Positions 43,940-55,874 are shown, numbered from the stretch's first letter. The stretch: 64,000 bases of DNA from Diphasiastrum complanatum (GCA_029204225.1 CM055108.1:2572348-2636347), one strand, 5' to 3'. Notes: generated from the sequence alone by a model not told the origin. A program made the numbers and translations.

Positions 43940-44835
43940 ACTTAAAAAACTTAAAAATACATTAGAAATTTTCAAAACATACTAAGAAATTTACTCAGTA
44001 GTTTACCTCTCTGAGCTCACTTGTATAAATTTAAAAAATGACTTGTGTGAGCTTATTACTGAGCTACATGAGCTTCTAGAGGGTGGTTCTGAAATTTTAT
44101 TCTAAGAACTAAACTCTCGTTGAATTTCCTTATGTGGAGTTTAGATGGCCTTTGTCCAGGTCATTAATCCATGTGAGAACATTTTGTTTTGAATCTTTTG
44201 TCAGTTGTCATATTGTCATATTTTTGTCAAAAAAAGTCTCTTTTTTGCAAAAATACTAGTATTACTCTTGATTCTTCACCAGAACCTTCGCCGAGTTTCC
44301 AGATCATTCTAAATATAATCAATTACTATTTTTGAGTTATCCAGATCATAGAAAATATTTATTTTTACCTCGTCAAACTATAAAAACTGTATTTTTGTGT
44401 GCCATAATCCTTCGCCAGTTCTACCCTAGCTTTATTTGTGCCAAATTCTGAGTTTGAGAGTTCGGCAAAGGTTATTTCCATAGAATTTGTCAGAAAAACT
44501 TGATTAGCGAGTTTTTTTTTTTCCTCCAAAAATAACACTATTGAACCTTGTTGAGTGAATCTTTGCCTAAGGAACCTTCGCCAGTTCTATTTTTAGGTTT
44601 TGATTTTCCAGATCAAGTCCCTATCAAATTTTGGATCAAATCTAATAGAATCTGATTTTGATTCTGAAAAATTTTGATTTTTGAAAAGTATCGATTGGTT
44701 GAATTTCGGAATCTTTTTCATGATATAGGAATTTGATTCTTGTCAAGTTGAAGAGATCTAGCAAATCTAATCTGAAATAATTTTGATCGAAAATCTAGAT
44801 CCAATCTCATTGTCTATTTGATTTAATCTGTGAAG

Positions 44836-44961
44836 ATGGCTGCCCCTGTAGGTGCTCTCGGAGGTGCTCCTCAAATAGTCAATCCAATCATTGTTAGAAG
44901 AGCACCCTGTTTGGATCTACCCAAATATAATGGATTAATAGATCCAGTTAAGATCAAGTAA
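44836..44961 (+). pseudogene. Gypsy Gag N terminus, truncated
   Basis: ATG at 44836. VRRAPCLDLPKYNGLIDPVK matches RAPCLEMPKYDG in the fragment at 39041. The ~700 bp before it (44100-44835) resemble a Gypsy leader with repeated CCTTCGCC words. It is cut at 44961 by a Copia LTR end. Confidence 0.6.
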
Positions 44962-46221
44962 TCTGACAACCAATCCCTCTTGAGGATCAGATTAGGATCC
45001 ACTCTTGGTCCTTTTTATACTTTTTGCACATGGTATCAGAGCCAAGTACAAGAGGTTTTGTTGAAATTGATAGGGTTAATCCAAATCAAAGCCCAAATTA
45101 GCAGTTTTTTAGAAAACTAGTCAAATTTTGTGTAGCGAGTTGGATTTGATAGCTATCCTCAAAATTTTTGGTCCAGATCTTGTTGTGGGCCACGTGTGAG
45201 GCCGTACAGATCAGGTTTTGACTGAGAAAAGTGACTTTTGGTACAAAATCAAATATTTTCTATAGTGAATCTAATCCCTTGATTAATTATTGGACTAGAT
45301 TAGCCAAAAAATTAAAATTGAAGCCTGAATTAGGTGCATTAATTGATCTTCTCTGATTTTTCGAGTGTATGTTGAGGTTGAAGAGAGAAATTGCTAAAAA
45401 TCATAGATTAAGGAGTGATTTTGCAAGTTTGAGACTAGAATCTAAATTTCCATCATTCTAGATTGGTTCATGAGTGATAGGATTGAGTCTATAAGCTTTC
45501 TAAATTGCTAGAAGACTTTAGGTTCAAATCTCTTAGAGAAACCATAAGAGTTTCTAGTGCTTTTTCACATTCAAAAATGGCATGAATGGGTGGTTTTTTG
45601 CTTGAAGCTAGTGAAAGACTTACATCCACTAATTATGCTACTTGGATAGTTCGAATGGAGTCCTTGATTGTACTTCATGATCTTTATGACATAGTACTTG
45701 AGGTGGAAGTAGAACCTCAAGGAGGAGTTGAATTAGCTAATTACAAAAAGAGATGTAGATTTGCATTACATTGCATAAAAATGAATGTAAGTAATGGACT
45801 TTTGAAAGAAATCTCATCTTGTACCACATCCAAAGAGGCATGGGATTTATTAAAAGCCATTTATGGATCCAAGAACACTTCAAAGATGCTCATGCTTAGG
45901 AATCAAGTCCTTCAAAGCATGAAAGGAAGTAGTGAAAGTGCCCAAAATTATGTCTTTAGGATCAAATCTTTGAATAAGGAGTTGTCTTCTATAGATGATA
46001 AAATCAAAGATGATGAATTAGTTCAAATCATTTTGAATGGATTAGGAGATGATTATTCCAATCTTGTTCAAACCTTTGCTATTCAAGATTCACTTCCTAG
46101 TATTGAAAAATTTCAAAGTGTGCTTGTTAGTGAGGAGAGTAGAATGCTTCGTATCAAAAGTAGGATGAGTTCCTTATCTTTGAATGATGGTGATGAAAAA
46201 AAGTCATCAATCCAAAGTTAG
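44962..46221 (+). mobile_element. Copia fragment: LTR end, PBS, leader and gag
   Basis: The LTR end (CTCTTGAGGATCAGATTAGG ... TTTTTGCACA, to 45030) resembles the end of the LTR at 2296-3160. The PBS TGGTATCAGAGCC is at 45031-45043. The leader has one of the ~189-bp units with its G-box at ~45190. Gag follows, and then similarity stops. Confidence 0.75.
45586..46221 (+). CDS. Copia Gag (UBN2 type), truncated
   Basis: MGGFLLEASERLTSTNYATW is the usual Copia Gag start. Then come KEAWDLLKAIYGSKNTSKML, AQNYVFRIKSLNKELSSID, LVQIILNGLGDDYSNLVQTF and SRMLRIKSRMSSLSLNDGDE. It aligns closely with the Gag at 52738-54369. It ends at a TAG before the zinc knuckle, in unrelated sequence. 211 codons, with no internal stop. 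Gag assembles the particle. This copy alone would lack RNA-binding ability. Confidence 0.8.
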   Translation: MGGFLLEASERLTSTNYATWIVRMESLIVLHDLYDIVLEVEVEPQGGVELANYKKRCRFALHCIKMNVSNGLLKEISSCTTSKEAWDLLKAIYGSKNTSKMLMLRNQVLQSMKGSSESAQNYVFRIKSLNKELSSIDDKIKDDELVQIILNGLGDDYSNLVQTFAIQDSLPSIEKFQSVLVSEESRMLRIKSRMSSLSLNDGDEKKSSIQS

Positions 46222-47230
46222 TACCATCAATCACTTGCTTTCTCTACTTGACTTTCTAACATTAGGACTAGAGAAAATTATGATTCATCCTCAGTATCTT
46301 TTACATCGTCACCAACAAAGCTTCAACTCTTATCTTTAGACTCCATAAGAATAACATCATCACTAAACATTAGGAAATTTCTCTCATTAAACATTATTGC
46401 CATGTACTAATCAACCCATGTGCTCAGTAAGTATTGCTAAATATAGCCATGGTGCTAAGTCAGAGTAAGACTGGTTAGCTAGAATACTTAATAAGAAGGC
46501 TAGAATAACTCTACTATGTTTATGAATAATGGGACTCATAATAATAGTTGTAAGGCTCAAATTGGGCTACAAAGGCCCCTAGCTTATATTAAAGGCATAA
46601 AGAACCACTATAAAAGGAGGAGGTCATGCTACTTTGGAGGTTATTCTACATTTGTCTAATTTTGAATTCTATGTGTTTTTGGAACTTCTCTTTGAGAGTT
46701 ATAGCTTTTGCCAATGTTTATGTGCCCTACAAATCACGTTGGAGCTTTAATTCTCTAGTTTTAGGCTTGATGTATTGAATTATCAATCAAAATGATGAAT
46801 TTTACCTTTATTTAGTTAATATGGTGAAGGTTTTTTCAGTTTTTCTAGTTTATTGATTTCTCGCTATTTTCTTGATTTCTTGATTTCATTGTGCTAATTT
46901 GATGTTTGAAAATGGAATAGATGTTTGGATGCTATGATTGGCACATGACAATTACATCTATGTTGACACTTCCTTTATTAGTTACAAGAATGTAAACCCT
47001 ATATGCTTTTGCTTTCTCACTATATTTTTATAAAGATGTCTTTTATTTTCTTAGTCCTGTCCTCATTAGAAACATGCACATAACACATATTGCCAAAGAT
47101 TTTTGAAATTCTTTACATTCGGCCTCTCATCATAACTAACTTAAAGTGGTGACTTATCGTTAAGAGGATCACTTGGCAATATTTTAAAGATAAAAGAAGA
47201 TATTTTTTCAACCTCATGGCCTTTGCACAT
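46222..47230. other. No recognised gene
   Basis: Contains TATAAAAGGAGGAGG near 46612, which could be an LTR promoter remnant. No LTR ends were identified. Confidence 0.35.
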
Positions 47231-47759
47231 TCACATAATGTTTATAATTCTCAACAACTCCATTCTTTTGCGAGTCCTCGGGAAGAACAATTTCCTCTTG
47301 ATTCTATTTGCATTGTGAAAGCTCCAAAGCTCTTTTGAGGTATTCTCACCACCATTATCCAATCGCGATACTTTGATCTTCATTGACTTGATTCTCCACC
47401 ATGGCTTTAAAGTGGATAAATTTCTCCATCCCTTGTGCATTGCTTTTGAGAAAAAGCACCCATGTGTGCCTAGCATAATCAGAAATAAAAGTCATAAATA
47501 TGTTAGCACCACAAATGCTAGTTGACCTAGCAAAATGCACATCCAAAGGTATTAGTTGAAGAGGCTCCTTCAATCTTCTCTTTGATCTCTTGAGAGATAG
47601 TACATATGATTTAGCAAGGGCACATGCTTCACATACTTTGCCTACTCTATGGATTTTATGAGCCAAACAAACTATCCCCAATTGACTTTTTAAGCAAAGT
47701 ATCAATGCATCTGATACAAAAAAACCAAAGGAAATTAGATGGTGGAGAAACCAACCCAA
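47231..47759 (-). pseudogene. Copia integrase fragment
   Basis: On the minus strand CEACALAKSYVLSLKRSKRR (zinc-finger end), IPLDVHFARSTSICGANIF, MTFISDYARHTWVLFLKSNA and, in a second frame, SRLDNGGENTSKEL with the second Asp. N-terminal HHCC residues and the Glu region are degraded or missing. Frame changes near 47380. Confidence 0.75.
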
Positions 47760-48520
47760 CTAAACCTAGATCGAACGGATCTAGCCCCCAAGCTATGGAC
47801 CATACAAACTCAATAAGAGAGAGATATCACACCAACATGTAGCTACAATCACGAAAATCAAGCATACACTAGTGAGAGCCCTATGGGTACACTTATATTC
47901 TCCAAGGCTCCTTCACCACTAGTAGTAAACTGTGACACCTCACTATACACATCAACAACCTAATTGAGCCACGTCATCCACTTTTCCTATGAGTCATTGT
48001 TAGATCCATACCAATCCCTCTAATCATTAATTATAATCTTAATTCCATGATGATCTCAACCTCTCATAATCATTATTAATTTACAAGTCAAGGTAGGCCT
48101 ACTAAACTCCTTAAGGGAAATTAATATGAGATCAATCCATATGTGGGCATGACAACTTTATAAATGTTCATCATTTCTCACTAGTTTTTTGAATGTTTAT
48201 AAATTTTCATTCAATTTGATGCTAAATTGATGTAATCTTGGCAATTTTACCCTAGAAAGCAATGTTCAAGAAAGATGGCAAAGTAAAGGAAATGAATTGG
48301 CACTTTTTGGAGAACCAATATTTTCCTCAATAAAAACTTACCAGGAAGTTACTAATTTTTTGTTTGTCATTTTCATATGCAAGAAATTTGTGTCGAACAA
48401 AGTAGGTAGATCCTTATAAAGCTCAGGTTGTTACAGAGGTTCACTAAGTTAATTAAACTACTTATTAATGTAAATTTTCAATGTTTTGGAGTGAACAATT
48501 GTATTTGCAGGATTTAAAAG
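47760..48520. other. Upstream flank of H2A.X; nothing recognised
   Basis: AT-rich DNA with no ORF of note and no clear promoter motif. Confidence 0.4.
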
Positions 48521-48600
48521 GCAAAGATTTTCAAAAACCAACAACTTTTTAAAAATGGAGGCAAGGATTTTCAAAAACCAACAACTTTAAAAAAATGGAG
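48521..48600 (+). repeat. 40-bp tandem duplication upstream of H2A.X
   Basis: Two units starting GCAAAGATTTTC (48521) and GCAAGGATTTTC (48561), each ending AAATGGAG with slight differences. It lies 300-390 bp before the H2A.X ATG. Confidence 0.85.
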
Positions 48601-48910
48601 GAAATTGTCGGCAAATTCCGAACATTGCTTAAAAGGTCACCAAAACACCCATTCCCAAAATACAAGAGGTATTTTTTGGTGTGTCTACTCACTTTTGGTA
48701 CTTTTTGCACTATTTTCCTTTTCAGGAAGTTTCTTCTTCTTGAATCTTCTCCTTTTTCCTTTTGCTTTGGCTATCTAGTACTTCTTGTACTTTACGTTCC
48801 TTTTTCTTTTGCTATTGCTTTGCTTTGCCTCTGCACAGAAAGCTCGAGCGAGAGGGAGGAGGGGGAGGAGGAGGAGGAGGCATCGATCGTGAAGGGAAGG
48901 GACGAGCGCC

Positions 48911-49763
48911 ATGAGTTCAGCAGCAACGGCAACAGGCAGCGGAGGCAGAGGCAAAGCCAAGTCCTCCAAGTCGGTTTCGCGCTCGCAGAAGGCTGGCCTT
49001 CAGTTTCCTGTTGGCAGGATCGCGAGGTTCCTCAAGGCGGGCAAATATGCGGAGCGTGTTGGAGCTGGCGCTCCTGTCTACATGGCTGCTGTATTGGAAT
49101 ATCTAGCTGCTGAGGTAACTTCAATGTTTCTTTATCACTTCTGTTTTATCTGATGCTCTCAGTCACACCTCACCACTTATATTTTGCGACTCGACAAGAG
49201 GACGAGCAATTATTTTCATATTGTGCTGATAACAATATTGTATCCAGTTGAATATGTGTGGCTTACCCGAAGATTAAGCCGGGTACATGTAAAGCTGTCA
49301 TAGGACAGATTTTCTAGGTTCCATTGAACGGGGCTCTGTATTTTCAGATTTCACTCATGAGGGCTGTGTATTTTTAGGGATGAAAAGTCCAATCTATCAT
49401 ATTAGTAGGAATTTTACTACTAGGAAATTAGACGTTTGATTATTCTGAACCAGGTAATGGGGGCCCACAAATTGGATCTTAACTGTCTATTCATGTAAGA
49501 TTTGAGCTGATACGTATCAAGTTATACTGCAAGTGATGCAGGTGTTGGAGTTAGCTGGGAATGCAGCCAGGGACAACAAGAAGAATCGAATAATCCCTCG
49601 ACATATTCAACTTGCTGTCAGAAATGATGAAGAGCTGAGCAAGTTGCTTGGAAGTGTGGTGATTGCCAACGGTGGTGTGCTTCCAAACATTAACGCTTCC
49701 CTCTTACCCAAAAAATCAGGGAAGTCTAAGGGGGAGATAGGTAGCATATCTCAGGAATTTTAA
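48911..49763 (+). CDS. H2A.X: Histone H2A.X
   Basis: Two exons, 48911-49114 and 49542-49763, joined by a 427-bp GT-AG intron (donor GAG/GTAACT, acceptor GCAG/GTG) in phase 0, between LAAE and VLELAGN. The 141-residue product has a short basic tail, the histone fold from [14 protein letters not shown] (residues 28-41) with [18 protein letters not shown] and [18 protein letters not shown], and the C-terminal SQEF. SQE-hydrophobic is the H2A.X signature; its Ser (138) is phosphorylated by ATM/ATR at DNA breaks. Length and intact frame indicate a working gene. A GA-rich 5' leader (48842-48885) precedes the ATG. It is surrounded by transposons, with a full Copia insertion 1.4 kb downstream. Confidence 0.97.
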
Positions 49764-51204
49764 CTTATATGGAAGTTCTACTGTAAGCAGAATGCTTTAA
49801 ATTCTGTCTACTAGAAAAAGTGCCTTTAACTATAATAATCAGTGCTCAAGGCATAGCTTTTTCCTTAGCAGTGTCCTTTCTACAAACTGCTAAGACCGTC
49901 GATTATACTTTGAAGGATATGACTGGCCACCTTGAAATTGCAACTTTTCCATCGAAAGCAAAATTGCAGAGTATTGAAATGGATTTTATTCTCAATTTCA
50001 TGAATTTGCAAGGTATTCTGGAGATAGGCTTTCTTAATGTTTCAGTTGTGAAAAAGTTTCGACTTTTTTTGTGAGCTTCTGGTAGCTCGATTCTCTGCTA
50101 ATTTTCATTTAGTTGCAGAAATCAGGCAGATTTCGGTTGTGAAGAGAATCACTTTGGAACTCTAGGTTCACAAGATGTGGGGATCCAAAATTTGTATGAA
50201 TTTGCTTTTGATATTTGTTATCTCTAGCTTGTAAGAAGTTTGACAGCAGCTATTCTCCTGCCAAAATGTTTTACCTATCTTAATTTGTCAAAGAACATTT
50301 CTGCTTTTTGAGCTGCAAGCTTCTGTGAATGTACTATAGTGAATTTCATGATTTACAGTCAGGAATCTTTGCATGCTATAGTAGTCCATAGATGTCGCAG
50401 CATTTGGTCCATGTTATGCATGATGGAGTTGTTTGTCTAATACTCTAGGGTTGAAGATTGCACATCTTGTTTGCTATGTCGTGTATTAATACGTAAATCT
50501 TCTCATGCTCTCAAAATTCAAACAGAAGGGCTTAGTATGCATCAGTGTGATTATGAGTAGTGAATGTTTTCACTGCATTCTATTTCTCATATTAGTTTGC
50601 AACTTGAGCAAAAGTCTGGCTGTGAATGTCTGATTAAATTTGGATTTTTGGGTTTGAACTATGGAGAATCAAATTCATACATATTAGTTTTCAACTTGAG
50701 CAAAAGTCTGGCTGTGAATGTCTGATCAAATTTGGATTTTTGGGTTTGAACTATGGAGAGTCAAATTCATACACTGTTGTTGTTTCTTAACAAAACATAC
50801 TGATCAAATTGCCTTGTCGATAGCATGTTGGGGTAGCAAGCTCAAACATCTGGGCTCTGATTTGAACAAAGACAGGAAACTGAATCTAGTGACATTGGTG
50901 AGAACATAGCAACACCTGTTAATTGAATAAGGTTTCCTTTGGAATATTGGATCACATGGTTTCTTTCATGAACTTCCAAACTTCCAGGCTTCATGTATTG
51001 CATACTCAAAGCATACTATATAGTTGATTAATATAACTAGGTTCTATTTGTTTATGCTTATAGTAGGTTTTAAATTTCAAGCTTGATGCTAGACCTTAAT
51101 CAAGAAAATTATCTTTTATTCTTGTAAACTATTAATCTTTGTAGCTAGCTGCCACCTAGATACTATCATGGAGTTCAACTAGGTGCTTTTTTCCTTTGGA
51201 GAAG
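49764..51204. other. 3' flank of H2A.X
   Basis: Probably the 3' UTR and spacer. The 84-codon ORF at 49820-50074 has no domain support. It holds the 92-bp duplication at 50589-50772. Confidence 0.4.
50589..50772 (+). repeat. 92-bp tandem duplication
   Basis: Units 50589-50680 and 50681-50772, starting ATATTAGTTT and ending TCAAATTCATAC, differ at only a few positions, so the duplication is young. Confidence 0.9.
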
Positions 51205-51905
51205 TGTGAAAGTACTGTACTTTAGGACCATAAATGGATCTACAAAAGATCCACAAGAGTGATTGGATGCTTGCTTAACAATCTATCAAAAAACTAGACA
51301 CAAAAAAGTTGATCTAGATTGGCAATTTGACAAACAACAAGCATTAACAATCAAAAGCATTGATAAACATTGAAATCCGAGCTCACACGTGTGTACTACA
51401 GGCTGTAGTACGGCCTTCAACCTGAGAAACAAGTAGAAATTGATTTGGTTTCATTTGGATCACAAAAACTCAATGTACATAGTGAACTAGCTTGAGATTG
51501 CCAATGAGCTCCAAAAATTTTCTATCTTCTCACTATGGAGAGAGGGAATACATAGCAAATTCGACTTCCTTTTTGAAGTTAGGTGGATTTTCAGCATGTA
51601 ATAAGGAAGTTAACTCACTCTCCTTGACCTAAAATGAAACCCTAGTCTATTTTCTAGAGTTATGCTTGGTAGGTAGCTAGTTGATCAAATTTTCACCTTA
51701 AACTTAGGTGTAGGTCCTATAAAGTAGGGATGATCACCAAATAGACATGACCAACTCTCTTGACTTGAGCTAACCTACATTAGGATGGGTTTCCCATGTG
51801 GCATCATGGCCTCACATGTGTGGGACCCACTTGTGTACACAATTTACACTATTCTACATGGTTTTTGATCAAGCTAGATTTGTCAATATTTGGCAATTCT
51901 TCACA
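51205..51905 (-). repeat. 3' LTR of minus-strand Copia element
   Basis: In element orientation it starts TGTGAAGAATTGCC after the purine tract and ends AGTACTTTCACA. It includes a G-box palindrome at ~51384. Confidence 0.9.
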
Positions 51906-52112
51906 CTCCTCAAATTTAGCTTGATCTATTTACAACTCTCTTGATAGATCAATGAAAGCTTTTAGAAGTGTCTAAAAAATCCAGCTACAAACAAGGGACT
52001 TTTGAGACTCCAATAGAGAATGATGTCCATGAAGGATCTTTCACCACCTCTTAGAGGATCCCTTACAAGATCTTCCATAAATGTGTCTATATACATGTAG
52101 CACACTTCAAAA

Positions 52113-52784
52113 CTAAACATCATGCCAAACCATGGATTCCAAGGCATTTTGTGCACTTGAAGATACATCAATTAAAATATTAAGTGCATAAATAATGTTG
52201 CCAAAGACAACTTGTCTTGCTTGATCCATATGATTGAGCTTAGATGGCTCCATCTTGATACTCAAGGTTTTTTTTGGAGTCCTCGGGTCTTGAGCTTGCT
52301 CCTCCACTTGACTTGACTCCAAACCATCAATGAATTGAATAAGGTGTTGATCCAAAGGTGCTTCTTCAAATTTACAAATCTTCCACTCTTGAAAGATCAC
52401 ATTTCCACCATTGACAAATTCTTTGGTTGAAAACAAGTAGATTCTACAATCTCTACTTGAAGAGCAAAACACTACCATTATTCCTATCATTGAAATAGGA
52501 TAATCTTTGGTCTATACATTGGAATGATCATGCTCAAAGCATGTGGACCCAAAGATTTCCAATACAAATGATATTTCATCTTTTATGACACTATTCAAAC
52601 TATTACAAAAATAGTTATCCAATGAAATTGCTTTATCAACAACAAATGTAGATTTCAAAGCATCCCATTTCATTGTCTTGTCATACTCAAGGGTGTTGGT
52701 CCAATTGGTTATCTTGACATCCAAAGTTTCTTTGGTCTCAAGTTCGAGCCTCCCCTTGGAAACCAAGAAGCATTGTCTTGTCAT
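52113..52784 (-). pseudogene. Remnant of Copia integrase end and linker
   Basis: Two ORFs in turn (52784-52512 and 52490-52113). The first ends EISFVLEIFGSTCFEHDHSN, which recalls the LKVFGCxAYVHxP motif near the integrase C terminus. The second has SSSRDCRIYLFSTKEFVNGG and the linker LNHMDQARQVVFGNI. The integrase core and everything after the linker are missing. Confidence 0.5.
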
Positions 52785-54369
52785 ACAAAGTAATAAACAC
52801 CATGAATCTTAAAGGTAAGAAACAAGTCACCTCATGTCTACTAATACTTTCCAAAAAGTATTCAAAGATAGTAGACTCTCCAATGCTCACCACCCTTGCA
52901 AGATGCACACTTGAATGGACAATTTGCATACAATTTGATGACTCGGACATTGTCATTGAGGACTCCCTTGGAACTCTCATGCTTTGAGGCTGATCCTCAA
53001 GATCTTCCTCCTTTTGATGCTCCTCCTCAATGCAAGCAAGATCACACTTTGCCAAGATCTTCTCTTGAGTGATCTCCTCCTTTGCCAAGCTCATTCTTTC
53101 AAAAGCAACACTACCTTTCAACTTAAACAATCTTCCATGTTTAAATCCCTTTGCAATACAAACATCATTTTTCAAGATGAAGCAAACACCATGCTTAAAG
53201 TGGACATCCAAACCACTTTCTAAGAGTAGATCAACACTAAGCATATTCTTGGTGATTGATGGTACATAAAGAACATTTTCTAGATCCATGCATTTTGAGG
53301 ATTCTAGATACAAAGAGATGGTGCCAACACCATCTATCCTACACTCTTCATCATTTGCAGTAAAGAAAATTTTTTTAGCATCATTGAAAGAGTGTAAGGT
53401 TGAGAAAAAGTCATTTTCACAAGACATGTGGGAGCTAGCCCCACTGTCGATCCACCAATTGTGCCTTGAATTGCTATTGCTTGTTGGTGAGGATGTAGAT
53501 GCCATCAAGAATACATCTACTTCATCCTCCTCCTCCTCCTTTGCAAGGTTTCCTTGTTTGTCCTCCTCCACTTGTGCTCTTAGCCTCTTGTAGCATTCAG
53601 ATGCATAATGCCCCTTCCTTCCACAAAAGAAGCATTTCTGCTTTGACTTGTCCTTTGAGCTTGATGCATCATCCTCTTCTTTGGCCTCCTTTGGATGCTT
53701 CTTCTTTCCATTGGTCTTCTTTTTGCCCTTGAATGAGAAATTGGCTTTCTCATCACCATCCTGCAACGACAAGGAACTCATCCTAGATTTTGCATGGAGC
53801 ATCCTACACTCTTCAACTACTAATACACTGTGAAGTTTTTCTATAGTTGGCAAAGTGTCTTGGATGACAAAACTTTGGACCAAATTTGCAAAGTCATCTC
53901 CTAGACCATTAAGGACAATTTGTACAAGCTCTTCATCATGAATCTTCTCTCCAATGGAAGCCAACTCCCTATTTAGAGACTTGATTCTGAGTACATAATC
54001 CTGTGCACTCTCCTCACTTCTCCTCATGCTTTGCAAAATTTGATTTCCAAGCATAAGAACTCTAGAAGTGTTGCTAGACTCATAGATTGATTTTAAAGAC
54101 TCCCAAGCCTCTTTAGCATTAGTACAAGCTGATACTTCTCTCAACAAATCATTGCTCACATTCATCTTCACACAATGAAGTACAAGCCTAGATTTCTTCT
54201 TGTATCTAGCTAACTCCTGTGCACTTAGAGGTTCATCTTCATCTTCAATCAAGAACTCATAAAGGTCTTGGAGCACCAAGAGTGACTCCATTCTAACCTT
54301 CCAAATAGCATAATTTGTAGAATTCAACCTCTCACTAGCTTCTAGAAGGTATGCTCCAGTAGATCCCAT
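52738..54369 (-). CDS. Copia Gag-protease polyprotein with altered C terminus
   Basis: I choose the ATG at 54369 (MGSTGAYLLEASERL), matching other Gag starts; the frame extends 8 codons further. Order: UBN2 Gag (residues ~5-215), a Lys-rich stretch, zinc knuckle CFFCGRKGHYASEC, protease WWIDSGASSHMSC with VLYVPSITKNMLSVDLL, then KHGRLFKL, after which integrase should begin. Instead ~120 unfamiliar residues follow (EEEHQKEEDLEDQPQ; RVPRESSMTMSESSN) to the stop. 543 residues, no stops. Gag and protease look functional. The EEHQ stretch resembles EEHQEVDLKES in the 5181-7019 ORF. Confidence 0.8.
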   Translation of the reverse strand: MGSTGAYLLEASERLNSTNYAIWKVRMESLLVLQDLYEFLIEDEDEPLSAQELARYKKKSRLVLHCVKMNVSNDLLREVSACTNAKEAWESLKSIYESSNTSRVLMLGNQILQSMRRSEESAQDYVLRIKSLNRELASIGEKIHDEELVQIVLNGLGDDFANLVQSFVIQDTLPTIEKLHSVLVVEECRMLHAKSRMSSLSLQDGDEKANFSFKGKKKTNGKKKHPKEAKEEDDASSSKDKSKQKCFFCGRKGHYASECYKRLRAQVEEDKQGNLAKEEEEDEVDVFLMASTSSPTSNSNSRHNWWIDSGASSHMSCENDFFSTLHSFNDAKKIFFTANDEECRIDGVGTISLYLESSKCMDLENVLYVPSITKNMLSVDLLLESGLDVHFKHGVCFILKNDVCIAKGFKHGRLFKLKGSVAFERMSLAKEEITQEKILAKCDLACIEEEHQKEEDLEDQPQSMRVPRESSMTMSESSNCMQIVHSSVHLARVVSIGESTIFEYFLESISRHEVTCFLPLRFMVFITLYDKTMLLGFQGEART

Positions 54370-54399
54370 CTTACTAGTGACTTCTACAAACAAGAAATA

Positions 54400-54745
54400 G
54401 ATTTGATTGACTTGAAACTCACAAAGGTCTCACACTTGCAGTGTTTCACTCAGATTTGATTTCTAATCCAACAAATGGACTTATAATCACAGTTCTATCA
54501 CTCCCTCACAAAGCTGGAATGAAGATAAGATGAAGTGAAAACTACTTTCAAACAAATCTTGCCAAGAAATGGATTTGATTGTCTCTAGAAACTCACTAAG
54601 GTCTCTCTCTTGTAGTTTTTCACTCAAATTAGATTTCTAATCCAACAAATGGACTTATAATCTCAGTTCTAGCACTCCCTCACAAAGTTGGAATGAAGAT
54701 AAGATGATGTGAAATCTACTTACAATCAAATCTTGCCAATTTTGG
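54400..54745 (-). repeat. 174-bp tandem duplication in the leader
   Basis: Two units share TTCTAATCCAACAAATGGAC (54461 and 54635) and CACTCCCTCACAAAG. They resemble the leader repeats at 4271-4990. Confidence 0.8.
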
Positions 54746-55174
54746 CTATTTTTGGACAAAAAAATGGCTTAATCTCTTCCTTCCTTCTTGGTGTACTTTC
54801 AAGACCTGTTTTTAACCTTAATAGGACTTGAACTCAGCCTAGATTAATTAGATTCCATGAAACAAATTCAAATCTAATCAATGGCAAATGATCTTGGTAG
54901 ATTATCCTAGGATCTCCACCAAAAATTACACCAACAGCTCACAAATTGAATTTTTTTGGATCAAATGAAAACCATGCATTAAATGCAGGTTCAGAGGTGC
55001 CCACACATGTGGATAGTACGGATTTGGACCCCTACCAAGTTTGGGATCAAATCTCCTCACCAAAATCAAGATTCTAGCTTGCCCTCTCAATACTAGCTTT
55101 TAGCACCAAAACTTGCTAAAAATGGATTTGCATTAGATCAATGGCTTATGCTCTTGTACTTGGCTCTGATACCA

Positions 55175-55874
55175 TGTGAAAGTACTGTACTTTAGGACCA
55201 TAAATGGATCTACAAAAGATCCACAAGAGTGATTGGATGCTTGCTTAACAATCTATCAAAAAACTAGACACAAAAAAGTTGATCTAGATTGGCAATTTGA
55301 CAAACAACAAGTATTAACAATCAAAAGCATTGATAAACATTGAAATCCGAGCCCACACGTGTGTACTACAGGCTGTAGTACGGCCTTCAACCTGAGAAAC
55401 AAGTAGAAATTGATTTGGTTTCATTTGGATCACAAAAACTCAATGTACATAGTGAACTAGCTTGAGATTGCCAATGAGCTCCAAAAATTTTCTATCTTCT
55501 CACTATGGAGAGAGGGAATACATAGCAAATTCGACTTCCTTCTTGAAGTTAGGTGGATTTCCAGCATGTAATAAGGAAGTTAACTCACTCTCCTTGACCT
55601 AAAATGAAACCCTAGTCTATTTCCTAGAGTTATGCTTGGTAGGTAGCTAGTTGGTCAAATTTTCACCTTGAACTTAGGTGTAGGTCCTATAAAGTAGGGA
55701 TGACCACCAAATAGACATGACCAACTCTCTTGACTTGAGCTAACCTACATTAGGATGGGTTTCCCATGTGGCATCATGGCCTCACATGTGTGGACCCACT
55801 TGTGTACACAATTTACACTATTCTACATGGTTTTTGATCAAGCTAGATTTGCCAATTTTTGGCAATTCTTCACA
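55175..55874 (-). repeat. 5' LTR of minus-strand Copia element
   Basis: The PBS complement (GGCTCTGATACCA, 55162-55174) abuts it. It matches the left LTR with few changes. G-box palindrome near 55353. Confidence 0.9.

Larger units (their letters stand above)
51205..55874 (-). mobile_element. Complete non-autonomous Copia-derived element
   Basis: 4670 bp between target duplications AGAAG (51200-51204 and 55875-55879). LTRs are 701 bp (51205-51905) and 700 bp (55175-55874), with few differences by eye. Reading on the minus strand: 5' LTR at the right, PBS at 55162-55174, leader, gag-protease ORF, broken remnants of the integrase-RT linker, purine tract (ttgaggag) and 3' LTR at the left. No integrase core or RT motif is present. 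It probably relies on another Copia element for pol. Confidence 0.92.

Noticed and set aside
48595-49113. 172-codon plus ORF overlapping H2A.X
   Set aside because: Out-of-frame shadow of H2A.X exon 1 and its 5' leader.
49820-50074. 84-codon ORF downstream of H2A.X
   Set aside because: No domain, AT-rich, likely 3' UTR or spacer.
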